In this document: positions 35,293-46,009 of the stretch, piece after piece
Position numbering within the stretch: position 1 is the stretch's first letter
How the letters are laid out: each line of letters begins with the position of its first letter
Assembly (NCBI GenBank): GCA_020310875.1
Contig: CM035414.1
Coordinates: 196,556,909-196,620,908, forward strand
Source of the DNA: Ceratopteris richardii
Lineage: Eukaryota > Streptophyta > Polypodiopsida > Polypodiales > Pteridaceae
Length of the DNA stretch: 64,000 nucleotides
Reading direction: 5' to 3'
Position numbers and translations under genes: made by a program
The notes under the pieces: model-generated
The model's input: only the letters and a program-made list of their open reading frames with translations
Databases searched by the model: none
What the model was told of the DNA's origin: nothing

Positions 35293-36369
35293 AAACATGT
35301 CTCCATAGGAATGGCAATATGTTTACAATCTTCAAGGCCAAAAGGCTGCAATAATGTGTCAATATATTTCGTTTGACACAGAGCCATTCCACCATCAATG
35401 CCCAAATAATGATGCAAATGCCCAAGAATTAGACATCTCAAATGAGGCATGCAAATCAGCCTTAAGATCAGTGATATGCTTCTCATGAGGACTAGTGAGG
35501 AGCATGTCATCAACATACACAACAATGATCAGAAGCACATCATTAGCATGCTTAACATATAAGGTGATCTTAGTTGGACTGTTCTCAAAACCATGTGCAA
35601 TCAGATAGGCATGTATCTTTTCATACCAAGAACATGGTGCTTGCTTTAAACCATATAATGCCTTCTTTAACTTGCACACCTATTTTTCATGCCTTTCTGC
35701 ACAAAGCCATGTGGCTGAAAAACATACACTTCTTCATGCAAGTCACCATTCAAAAATGTATTTTTAATGTCCAAATGATGTACATTCCAACCATGATGAG
35801 CTGCAAGTGCACAAATGCTATGAAAAATAGTCATTTGGCATGTAGGTGCAAAGGTCTCATCAAAATCAATGCCTCTTTCCTATGCATAACCCTTTGCAAC
35901 AAGCTTAGCCTTATACCTATCAACTATTCCATCAAGTTTATGCTTCAACTTTTTTACCCACTTGGTGGCAATGGCCTTCTTATCAGGAGGCAAGTCACAT
36001 AAAGACCAGGTACCATTTTTCATGATAACATCATATTTAGATTGCATTGCAGCCATCCAATGTTGAGAATTTTGTGCTTCATCAAACGAAATAGGCGCAA
36101 TCTCATCACATGGACTAGAGGCAGCTATATCATAGCAATCTGATGCAAAAGAGGCACTATGAGAGCTTGATTGAGTATGGTATGATAGAGGTGCATCTAA
36201 TTTTCTATCATTCAAAGAGTGCACTAGTCATTTTGGCATAGTTTTTGCCTCAATATCAACACTCTCATCAACAAGTGCATCATGTAAATTTAATTAGAAA
36301 TAGAATGATGTGCATCATCACGTGAAACTTGTAGAGGCTAAGAATTTGCCTTGTTAGGATAGCACTAGA

Positions 36370-36374
36370 CTATC
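36370..36374. repeat. Target-site duplication CTATC, left (partner 42449-42453)
   Basis: CTATC directly precedes the 5' LTR and directly follows the 3' LTR. Removing the element and one copy restores the Copia E text, in agreement with element A near 14490. Confidence 0.95.
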
Positions 36375-36624
36375 TGTCACATGATGTATATATGGGGGTC
36401 TTGCAGAGCATGCCACATGGCATCACTGAGGGCATTAAGCCCATTTGGTAGAAGGGGGGAGAGATTAGTCTCTAAGAAGAGAGTAAGAATATGATCAAAA
36501 AAAGAGTCTCTCTTATGATAGAGCCGCTCGGGCGATGGCTGGGAGGAAAAGAACGACAGAAGCCTCTGTGTGTGTTCGCGTATGCGGATCGAAGCAAGGC
36601 GAAGCAAAAAGAACTTTCATTACA
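36375..36624 (+). repeat. 5' LTR of the LARD-like element
   Basis: 250 bp with TG...CA ends. A TATATA-like motif lies at about 36386-36393, very near the left end, so a promoter TATA there would leave almost no U3; the true start site is uncertain. Reads identical to 42199-42448. Confidence 0.96.
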
Positions 36625-36625
36625 C

Positions 36626-36637
36626 TGGTATCAGAGC
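36626..36637 (+). other. Primer-binding site for initiator tRNA-Met
   Basis: TGGTATCAGAGC is an exact match to the usual plant initiator tRNA-Met complement, starting two bases after the LTR's CA end. Confidence 0.95.
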
Positions 36638-36663
36638 AGAGATCTGGCCGCTTCCGTGCGTGT

Positions 36664-37190
36664 AGTAGACGGGGATTGAACCCAGGTTCGAAGGATGAGA
36701 GGCGCTCCCTTTAACCAAGGCGCCCATACCATTTGATGAACATGTTGTAGCACAGCAAACGTGAGTTTGAACCCGGAGGTCGGCGCCCCACGATGTGTAA
36801 AGAGAGGTGAAGCGCAGCCTGATCGGCTGTTGATTCTAGGCCGCCCACGAAGAGGACATGCTGCCCGCGAGCAACTGTTGACAGCCCATGAGGTGAGAGG
36901 GAGAGAAAGACCCTTCTCTAAGTGTAAAGAAGGGGTGAAGGGGGCGTAGCATCAGAATCTGAAGATATACGGGACTTGAACTCTTGCCATCGTGAAGGAA
37001 GGCATTCCACCTATCTAAGGAATCTGAAGATATACGAGACTTGAGCTCGTGTGCCATTGTCAAGATGCTTTTGGTGTAACCCATATGATCAGCGCAACAA
37101 ATACATAACACAGTGTAGTGTAGCCGAATTTGGGGCAGATAGAAGCACAAAGATAGCGGGGCTTGAACTCACATGACCTCTTAGGCAGAG
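36664..37190 (-). repeat. Array of tRNA-like box B motifs in the leader
   Basis: Five box B-like motifs on the minus strand: near 36672-36682 (GGTTCAATCCC, matching GGTTCRANNCC), 36763-36773 (GGTTCAAACTC), 36971-36983 (AGTTCAAGTCC), 37036-37048 (AGCTCAAGTCT) and 37158-37170 (AGTTCAAGCCC). The first also has a box A-like TGGTTAAAGGG at 36707-36717, but spaced 35 bases from box B, shorter than in a true tRNA. The third and fourth sit in a 65-bp direct repeat (AATCTGAAGATATAC at 36956 and 37021). No complete tRNA is formed. Confidence 0.6.
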
Positions 37191-37609
37191 ATGTCATGAT
37201 ATCCATCTGCTTTGTTTCGGTTGCCCTTCCTTTTATCCTCTCTTGAAGATTGTACAGATTCAGGTGGTTTGAAGAACAAGATCCTCTTTATGTGCCTACT
37301 TGAGTTTATCAGATGAAAGCTTGTCCAAAATGAAGAGGTAGCCTTGGCAAATAGCCTATCCATGCTTGGAGATTGGAAGATTTCTTTTTACTTGTAGTCC
37401 TTGAGGCTTCAACGAGGAGTCATGCCTTCGAGTTCCAGGTTTGGGTATTTTTGCACTCCTGTAAGAAATTTTCATTTTTAAAAATGATAATGAAGCATTA
37501 GGAGGGCCGAGTTTTTGGAGGGAAATCATATGTATGGAGAGTATGAGATATGTACTCTCACCTAGAATCAAGGATTCCCTCAAAATACAAGAAAGGGTAA
37601 GCTTTAGGA

Positions 37610-38230
37610 GCTTCCAAAGTAGCGTATTTTTATGATTTTTACATAAATTTCAGGAGCTATTTTGGATAAATAGCCATTTTTGGAAGGCAAAAAGAGGAGG
37701 AATTTTTCATAGTTTTATGGAAAAAACCATGCACACTTATAGTATAGTGTATTGACTTCTATGTAAGATCATGAAATCCAAAAGATACCTCAGTTTGATG
37801 GGAGTTTGAAGCTCCACAAAACCCCCTTCCATCACAGTTTGACAAAAAATTCAGCACCTAAATTTGGGAAATTCCCATTTTTGAAGAGGGAAAAAGAGGT
37901 GCGATAAATATGGATGGATGGGAAAAAGTATATTTACTGAGAATATGGTGTATGGACTTCTTAGGCGAATCATTAGATTCATCAAAATGATAAGTTAAGG
38001 AGGGATTTTACTTCCTCAAAGACCCCCTTCCCGCACTTTTTGGAAAATTTCAGAAGTTAAGTTTTGCCAAACTCCACTTTTGGGAGTAGGAATAAAGATC
38101 ATTTAGAGGCTTCCCAAGGATTATTGTATATAATCCAAGAGAAATCCACATTTAGAGTGGATTAGAAGCTTGCTAAGAGCTCCCATTTAAGTTTTTGCAT
38201 AAAAGCAAAATCTTAATTTAGGCCTCTTTT
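37610..38230. repeat. Degenerate tandem repeats of about 200 bp
   Basis: Recurring landmarks about 200 bases apart: CCATTTTTGG near 37673, CCCATTTTTGAAG near 37888 and CCACTTTTGGGAG near 38078; and ACCCCCTTCC at 37821 and 38022. Text between them aligns loosely (TTCAG...AAAAAGAGG, then 'TATGGACTTCT'). A fainter fourth unit may follow to about 38390. Noncoding interior of the LARD-like element. Confidence 0.6.
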
Positions 38231-38539
38231 GGGGAGGGATTTAGCAGGCACCAAGGGAGGATTTGGAAGAGTGAAAATTGGCCTAAGCATCTTCATATAC
38301 CACTCTCTGAGATTAGGGAGAGAATTTTAGCATTTGCATAATGGAAGAATGCTTTTGGGCACCCCAAAAATCACATTTTTACACTTTTTCCAGCCCCTCC
38401 AACAGTCCACTAGTTGACATGTCCCACTTGGAATGGCCATATCTTGGGCTAGAAAATTCCAAATAGGACGTGCTATGGCTCGTTTCGAAGAGCACAAGGT
38501 CAACTTTCAGTTTATGAGAAAAAAAGTTTGGAAAATAAG

Positions 38540-39160
38540 TATTTTTGCAGGTCTGAATAGCTCTGCAAAATCTGAACAGTTTTGGGCGACCACCTTCCGG
38601 GAGCCATATCTTTCAAACCGGGAAGGCGATTCGAGTAATTTCACTTCGACCTATTTGCACATGCTTTATATTTCAGTTTATGAACATTTGCAGGTCCTAA
38701 AGTGGTTTTTGCAGGTCTAAAGAAGGATTACTAATGCATTTTTGAGCTAAATTTGCATTATTTTTGTAATCACCTGACCATGCTTTATGTTTTGAGGAGT
38801 GCTCCGATATTTTCGGACACTTCAAAGTGTATGTTAGGACCTGAGGAGGAACGTGCAGAGGTCTCGAAGCTTGTCAAGAGCGATTGGATGCATGCAATTC
38901 CAAAATCAAACTACTCAGGGACGTATATTTTATGCTTTCTGGCATTTTATCTATGTTATGGCATGTTCTGTATCTACATGCATGAATGGGATTGCATACA
39001 TCTAGTGTTGATCATTGTTTAAGCTCTTAAAAGTATGGATCAACATGCAGGAAGTATACTTTTGATTGTTTGCAGGAAAGAAGATTAAGGAAACCATATG
39101 GCTATGCAACACCGGGAATGGTTGCTAGCAAATACTTTTGTGTTTTTGCAGGTCATGGAA
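38540..39160 (+). other. Repeated splice-acceptor-like motif TTTGCAGGTC
   Basis: T-rich tracts ending in TTTGCAGG occur five times: near 38546 (TTTTTGCAGGTCTG), 38688 (CATTTGCAGGTCC), 38709 (TTTTTGCAGGTCTA), 39069 (TTTGCAGGAAAG) and 39143 (TTTTTGCAGGTCATG). Each looks like a plant 3' splice site. Whether any is used cannot be told from sequence. Confidence 0.55.
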
Positions 39161-41105
39161 TCCATATATAAGTTTATGGCGTGCATGCCATGGGCCTGTC
39201 AAGCCCTATGTTTTTGGGTGGCCTGAGTGCCACTGAGCTATGGTTTAAATTTTTTTGGAATTCCATTTCCTGGGGAAATGCTGTCGAATTTTTTTCTATC
39301 GCATGGCGTTATATACGCACTTGCCTTTAGGCAAGAAGGTTATGGCATGGTAACATGCCTTTCTGCAAACATCAATAAGTTTTAGGCATGCTTATAAGCA
39401 TGTATTTGATGGACTTAGGACCATCACATTATTATATATAAGGCAACTTCGGTAGTAGCAGGATCCCTATATATAATCCTTATGGATTTAGACCATAAGG
39501 ATTGCTAACGGAAGGAGCTATACCTTCACCATTAGTAATGTGCACAAGCAATCCTATGGGTCCAGGAAGTTGCATTCAGGCTCGGGAGATACATTTAGGA
39601 TAATCTCCAAGGTAGTGAAGATTTATTTATCTTCACAAGAGTCTCACAGTAGAATTAGGAGACTATGGGGTATCATGATGAATACCCAAAGAGTGACTAG
39701 TTTCACTCACCTACATCACTTGACCAAGTAGTGAAGCATTTTTTGCTACACTACTAAGGAAACCAAATGGATGGGATCATAAAGATGGGTTTCATAAGAT
39801 AGCATCGACGGATGCTTATGTGATTCGAGTGATGGTTAAGAAGGCCATAGGCATGGCACTGGCTCTATCACTCAGAGCATAGATCCCTTAGTCAGGAATA
39901 GTTGGGGTACCCAATACATACATATATGTATCTTGGGATCTATAGAGAGGTACTCAGACCTAGTCCTGGTACCTAAGAACAAGTTGGTTTGGAACAAAAG
40001 GGATATCCATTGTCACATTGTTGACTAGAACCAAACTAACTAGTTCAAGGACATGGGACTCATTTCAGTTCATTGATATGATTTTAGTATACGAGATTCA
40101 TTGGAGTCCACCTATATATTCCATTATATGGAATAGATATTCGGTTTTCTGTAGGTATGACACCGTGAATTGGAAGAAGTTTTCACTGGTATGGGACGGT
40201 GGAAATGACTTCCCTTTGAGCACTCTTCTTCTATGGCCAGGGAGAAAAGGACTCATCATTCATGGCGTCATGTCTCACTAGATCAGAGGAGAGCTCTTAG
40301 TAGACATCTCCTTAAGATTGGGAGTTATCTTTCACAGTATGGGAAGATTTATTCTTCCACTAGAGAATGTGATAGGTGATTTTATCACCGTGGGTATCAC
40401 ATACTCATGTTGTGCTTTCAGGAAGGATAATTCCATTTGGTTATTGGATCGTATAGATCCATGCACAGAGTATGGTTGGCAGAGATAGTTCTTCACTATG
40501 GATACACATATGTTTACGGTATCATGTCACATCATTGCTGACCATTTTAGTAGAGGGCTTTGACCCTTATTAGGAATTTATTTTCTCCACTCTTCATTAC
40601 ATACACCTTCATTAGTTAGCGGAGATCTGTTATCCATCTTTATAGAAATATGTGATGAGGGATTATGTATTAGCTATGGAAGAGAGGACTAAATAAATTC
40701 ATGAATCTCTCTTTTAAGGAAAGGAGAAAGTGCGAATCAGTTCAGAGATTCATAAGAGGTCTCACTTTAGCTCCTATTCTTTGAAAGAGAAAGAAGGAAA
40801 GGAAAACATAATTTCTTCATAGCAGAAGAATACAGTAGGTTTTCCTTTATAGAGAAGAGGTGTTTGAAAAACATCTCTTAGTCTTTATTTCAGAAGGAAT
40901 TCAATTACTCTACTTTTCAGTATAATTTACATTCACATGGGAGTTTCTTTCTCCACTATTTTAGAAGGGAAAAACATGGAGAACTTATGTGCATGTTCTC
41001 ACTTATGGATGAGTATAGTAATTGGATTCAAAGGAACCTCTTCCAAAGGGAAAGGGAAAGTGGAATAGATTCCACTACCAGAGCTCTTTTCCTTAGAAGA
41101 GATTA

Positions 41106-41130
41106 CAGAGAGAGATAGAGAGAGAGAGAG
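41106..41130. repeat. (AG)n-rich microsatellite
   Basis: Short AGAG run with one interruption, inside the LARD-like element. Confidence 0.9.
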
Positions 41131-42051
41131 TTTCACTTTCTCATTTAGATTGTCTAGATAGGAGTGGCACTTTTCTATCCAAGACAAGAGGGAGATCAGT
41201 TAATCATGATGGTTAGATTGATTCTCACTTGTAGACTCTAGTGAAAAGTAGTTATGTTTATTTCCAGTGATGGTCTCTGACTAGATGAGATAATCTAGTT
41301 ATTGACATTAGTGAGACTGGGAATAGATTGATGATACTTCTCTTTTGAGTTTCCAGGAGATAGGGATATATCTAACCTATTAGGGTACCAAATTCTTAGT
41401 TGGTGTTACATCATGAGTATGATGAGTAAACATCAATTAGAAGGATGGGTACTTACGGATTATCTGAATCTCAAAGGGAATGCTTTTTGCATTTATATGG
41501 CAAACTACAGGGAAGAGAAATATTAGAGTTTGCATAAGTTCCAATAGATGCTCTTCCAATAGAACCTAGTCCAATGGTAAAGGATGACAAACCACAGAAT
41601 TCTCGGTTGGAGAAATGTAGAGATTGCATTTTACTACCAAGAAATTCTTATGTATGAGCTATATGATGGATTTGCATAGTTCACAAGGTAGTTTAGACAA
41701 AACTATTACTTGTGATTACACTCAAGGTTAGGAAGACCTAGAGTGGTATGAGGGCAATCTATCATTTAGTCTTAGATGGGTTTGATATCACTTGATATGG
41801 GACTTTGTTCTATAATTCAGAGGATTCTATGGTTTATTATCTCCATTATGGTATGGTCAAGCTTATGAGCTTGGCACTTTACACTTGATTTTTATATTAT
41901 TACTCCATAGAGGATGCATCATATGGACTTAGGTCATTTAATGATGTTGTTTATCATGGGAGTGATAATATGAAGTTGAGTGTACATGGGAGATAATAAG
42001 CACCATTCAGACGGTTTCCCACCTTTGAGATGATCTCATATGGGACTTCTT

Positions 42052-42198
42052 AAGGGGAAGGATACGGGGAAACAACACACAGAGATGACCATGTACATAG
42101 AGTACATGGGGTTCAGGGGAGTCCGAGCACTTTCTTCTACCGTTACGGACATTTCATTTACATTTTCGAGGACGAAAATGCTTTCAAGGGGAAGGAAA
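42052..42198 (+). other. Polypurine tract and upstream second copy
   Basis: AAGGGGAAGGA at 42186-42196 lies just before the 3' LTR and is the expected plus-strand primer. The same 11-mer occurs at 42052-42062, 134 bases upstream. CGAGGACGAAAATG lies between them. Confidence 0.85.
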
Positions 42199-42448
42199 TG
42201 TCACATGATGTATATATGGGGGTCTTGCAGAGCATGCCACATGGCATCACTGAGGGCATTAAGCCCATTTGGTAGAAGGGGGGAGAGATTAGTCTCTAAG
42301 AAGAGAGTAAGAATATGATCAAAAAAAGAGTCTCTCTTATGATAGAGCCGCTCGGGCGATGGCTGGGAGGAAAAGAACGACAGAAGCCTCTGTGTGTGTT
42401 CGCGTATGCGGATCGAAGCAAGGCGAAGCAAAAAGAACTTTCATTACA
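42199..42448 (+). repeat. 3' LTR of the LARD-like element
   Basis: 250 bp, read base by base against 36375-36624 without a difference. Followed by the TSD CTATC (42449-42453) and then Copia E integrase-linker sequence. Confidence 0.96.
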
Positions 42449-42785
42449 CTATCCACCTATAAAAAGAGGTAGCAAAGTATCATACATGTCTTTGGAGCAA
42501 ACATATGTCTCTTTCGTACATGAAAGTAAAGGTTGAATATCATCTTCCACAAAAACAACATCTTGGCTAACCAAAATGCATTTAGTCTGTGGATGATACA
42601 AATGATAACCTTTGCTTTTAGAACTCTACAGGAAAAAAATTCATTTTAATGCTTTATCATCCAATTTCTTGCGATGTTGTTCAGATAATAATACATATGC
42701 CAGACAACCAAAAACACACAGATGAGCAACAGATGGCTTGCAACCATGCCAAGCCTCATATGGAGTGATAGACTGCAGTGCTTTA

Positions 42786-43854
42786 TGTTGGTGCAATTCA
42801 AGCCTTCACAATTTGGCTTGGATTACTTCATGAAGACACCACTTGAAGGAAGGACCATAGGAACTTATGCTTATAAGTTCTTACCATTTTACTCCTTGTA
42901 AAAGTCTAAAAGACTTGGCATCTCTTATGTACACACCTACTTGATTAGAGTCATGGAAAAAATTGTTGGCTGATTGAGAGAATATCTCATTATCATTTTA
43001 GGTGAAAGATTCTAGGAGTTTGAATTTGAATTCAAACTTGGAGTTTCAACTCAACTCTATAAAAGATGCAAGTCAAAAGTCGCGGGTAGCTCAGCTCATT
43101 CTAGCTCACCTCCCGAGACATCTATCATTTGTATCTGAGTGTGTATGAGTGCTACATTGAAGCCCATACCTCATTACCTCATCTAGCTATGGTTATCATG
43201 CTAATGAGATTGTACAATTATGTCAATTAATAGATATATTCACATTTATCAACTCTGTGTTCTCTGAGTGTATAACCTCAAATCTGCCAACTTCAAAGAG
43301 GCATATCTCAGTGCCTACTTCACCAAATCGAGTGATTCAAAGCTTGGTGGATCCAGCTCAAAGCACACTACAAGCATACAAAGTTTGAAGCAACTTGGTT
43401 CAACCAATCTCAAGAAATCGCCGTCGAAGTGCACACTGGTATTTGTCTGCATACTTCCTAAAAAGTCGGGGGTGTCCATAAATTTGCTAAAGTTATTTCT
43501 CCTAGTATAGTTTATCATTTTGAATTATTCGACTTGCAAATGGTAGCTTACTAAGTTAATCGAATACCTCTAGAAGGAATTTTGCCAATTGTAAGTGTAC
43601 TGGTCATACTGAGTGAAAGACTGAGCAGGTATCAACTCCAAAATAGAAAGTTTTCTAGCTTTGTGATTCACAAACTCATCTGTTTTGGTCAAGTCATTAC
43701 TCAAACCTTTTCCAAAGTACATATATCATTTCTTGGTATCATTTGGAAGCTAAGGGTGTCTACTAATCATATCTGGAGTCACTGAGGGTTGGTGCAAAGC
43801 AGGATTAGCAGCACCTACTCAATCTTCTGAAGGATCCATCCATCTTTCCCAACA
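42786..43854. repeat. Solo LTR, 1069 bp, in Copia fragment E
   Basis: Begins TGTTGGTGCAATTC and ends CTTTCCCAACA, giving terminal inverted TGTTGG/CCAACA. The 5-bp TSD CTTTA lies on both sides (42781-42785 and 43855-43859). Removing the insert restores the integrase text seen in element A at about 14815-14840. Inside are a TATA box (CTATAAAAG, 43057-43065), about 270 bases in, and no coding motif. A single LTR with TSD is the usual product of recombination between two LTRs. An unknown short non-LTR insertion is less likely given TG...CA and the 5-bp TSD. Confidence 0.85.
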
Positions 43855-44107
43855 CTTTAGTGGGACACCTGTTAAGTACATATGCTGCACACATGATAGC
43901 CTCAAGCTAGAAACTATGTGGCAAAGCCTGACTCTTGACCATACACCTTGCCATTTCCATGAGTAACTTGTTCTTCTATTCAAAACTTCCATTCCATTGA
44001 GGTGTATACGACACTGTACATTGATGTTTTATCCCATGTTCAACGAGAAATGCAATACAATCAAAAGACATATATTCCCCCACTCAATTAGAATGGAGGG
44101 TGCCCAT

Positions 44108-44559
44108 AGATGTTGGGGTCTCTTTGGTGATGCAAGACTTAACCAACCTCACCAGAGGGGATGTATGCTAGTTTTTCATAGGTGCTCGATAAGCCTAGTT
44201 GGCTTCTTTTGGTTAAGTGTTTTATATGGAATGGAATTAGTGATTCACTATGCAGGTTTACATCACAATTTTATGAGTTTTCTACATTTCTCATATGATC
44301 ATTTTGGAGAGGAGACTCATGATTTTTTTAAGAGATTTTCAACTATATAAATGTTGGATTTATTGCTTGATACACTTATTGATATGAGCACATACAGTCT
44401 CACATGATCTCTTTGGTTGGCTGTTGCTGATCATTGATCGATTTTTTTGGGACACTGTACCGAAATTCTCCCAAAATTTGACACGATGACCCCCTTTTAA
44501 CCTTAGTTGTGTTTGGGCTCTTCTAGCTCCATTATCATTCTAACTAGTTCTCTATTATC
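44108..44559. other. Spacer or leader of the Copia fragment that follows
   Basis: No coding motif. It starts at the abrupt end of Copia E and ends at the gag ATG at 44560. It may hold an untranslated leader; no primer site was recognised. Confidence 0.4.
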
Positions 44560-45920
44560 ATGGCATTAGAGATCTCAGGTGCATCTAGTGGATCAAGGTC
44601 TAGTGTGAGAGTTTCCAAGAGGAACTATAACTTGCAAGGCAAAGAATATTTTGAGATTTGGGAAAAAAAAATTTTGATGGCACAAACTCTGCTCTATGGA
44701 AGAATTAGCTTAAAGATGTGCTAATTCAAAGGAGGCAATGGAAGCCAATAAATGGAATCTCAAAGAATCCTATTGATATGGATGATGATGATTGGGATGT
44801 GTTGGATGAAATGGCCAGGTCTATCATTTGATTGCACCTAGAAGATAATGTTTACTTTATAGTATTGGACAGTGAAAGTGCATAGGAGCTTTGAAAGAAG
44901 TTATGCTATATGTATGAAAAAGAAACAACACCAAATAAAGTATATCTGATGAGAAAGTTATATGACCTTTGCATGGAGACAAATAGTATTGATTCTCATC
45001 TAAATGATTTTGATGCTATATTTTCTCAATTACAGTCTCATAAAATGGATATGGATACTAACATGAAAGCATTCTTGTTGCTATGCACCTTGTCATAATC
45101 ATGGAATACATTTTACAGAGCTATTAACAATAGTGCACCTAGTGGTAAACCGATCTAAATTTACATATGTGGAGCACTCTTGAGTGAAGAGATCTATAGA
45201 AAGTCTATGGTTGGAACTCAGAGTGGATATGCATATAGTGTTCCTGATTCTTACTTAGAAAATAATAAAAAACATGGAAAGATTAAGAACAAGGAAAAGA
45301 ATAGTCAAAGGAATAAGAATAGAAGTAACTCAATGAAGAGGGATATCGAGTGCCATTATTGTCATAAGAAAGGGATATATGAAGAAAGAATATTGTGTTA
45401 AAGAATGCTAAAGGTAAAGGAAAGCATGTTGATGGGCATGTTAAACAATTACTTGCACCATCTGCTTCGAATGTGAAGATAGAAAAAAACTAATGTTATT
45501 TTTGATGATTTTGATGTGTTGATACTTGACAATACTATTCTTGGAGAGGCTCTTATGGCTGATTCTCTTTCCTACACATGGCTGTTAGATGCTGTTGCTT
45601 CTTTCCATGTGATACCACATAGAGAATGGTTCTCTACGTATGCAACAAATTCTCTTGGTACCGTGAGACTTGGTGATTCTCACCAGTGTGATGTCGCTGG
45701 GATTGGTGAAGTGGTTGCAAAGTTCACTAATGGTTCAAAATTTACTATGCATAATGTACACCATGTGCCTCAGCTATCATGCAGTTTGATGTCAGTTGCT
45801 CATCTTGATAACCTTGGTTACAAGGTGGTTTTCTATGATCAGTTCTTTAACATACCAAAGGGAAATATGGTTATTGCAAAAGGAAGCAAAGTTGGCTCAT
45901 TTTATTCTTTATTTGTATAG
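44560..45920 (+). mobile_element. Copia fragment G: gag, zinc knuckle, protease
   Basis: Gag begins at the ATG at 44560 (NYNLQGKEYFEIWEKKILMA, similar to the N-terminal gag block of Copia). It continues through YLMRKLYDLCMETNSIDSHL at 44950 and a zinc knuckle near 45350 (CHYCHKKG). The protease-like stretch at 45516-45920 starts WLLDAVASFHVIPHREWF, the Copia active-site context, with MHNVHHVPQLSCSLMSVAHL downstream. Integrase and RT are not present here. It is of a lineage other than A/B and may match the RNase H piece at 33296, but the order makes them separate insertions. Broken. Confidence 0.85.
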
Positions 45921-46009
45921 GAGAAAGAGCAATTGTTAGTTACCATTGAACAACCTATGGCATAAACAATTGGTCTCAAAGGCATGTCATCTCTTTTAAT
46001 TGGGTACTT

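Larger units (their letters stand above)
36375..42448 (+). mobile_element. Young 6074-bp non-autonomous LTR element (LARD-like)
   Basis: LTRs at 36375-36624 and 42199-42448, each 250 bp, TGTCACATGATG to TTTCATTACA, read as identical. TSD CTATC lies at 36370-36374 and 42449-42453. The primer site TGGTATCAGAGC is at 36626-36637, one base after the LTR, and a polypurine tract at 42186-42198. The 5.6-kb interior has only short frames (the longest about 104 codons) and no gag, protease, RT or integrase motif, so it must rely on an autonomous partner. CGAGGACGAAAATG just before the tract resembles the end of plant Gypsy elements. It looks structurally whole and recent. Confidence 0.95.
35293..44107 (-). 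mobile_element. Copia fragment E of the A/B family, split by two insertions
   Basis: Three colinear segments, 44107-43855, 42785-42449 and 36374-35293, match the integrase and RT of element A (from about 15075 down to 13400). They include RT text [18 protein letters not shown] and VVYVDDMLLTS at 35679-35500. The gaps are an LTR element (36375-42448) and a solo LTR (42786-43854), each with a target duplication that restores continuity. No LTRs of its own. Broken; older than both insertions. Confidence 0.9.

Noticed and set aside
36377-36607. 76-codon minus-strand frame present in both 250-bp LTRs
   Set aside because: The duplicate is explained by LTR identity; no domain was seen and no translation signal supports it.
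36664-36730. A genuine tRNA gene on the minus strand
   Set aside because: Box A and box B words are present, but their 35-base spacing is too short, and no acceptor or anticodon stems form a cloverleaf.
33296-45920. One Copia element with its RNase H at 33.3-34.1 kb and its gag at 44.6-45.9 kb
   Set aside because: Both are plus-strand, but the 3' domain lies before the 5' domain, so they cannot be one colinear insertion.
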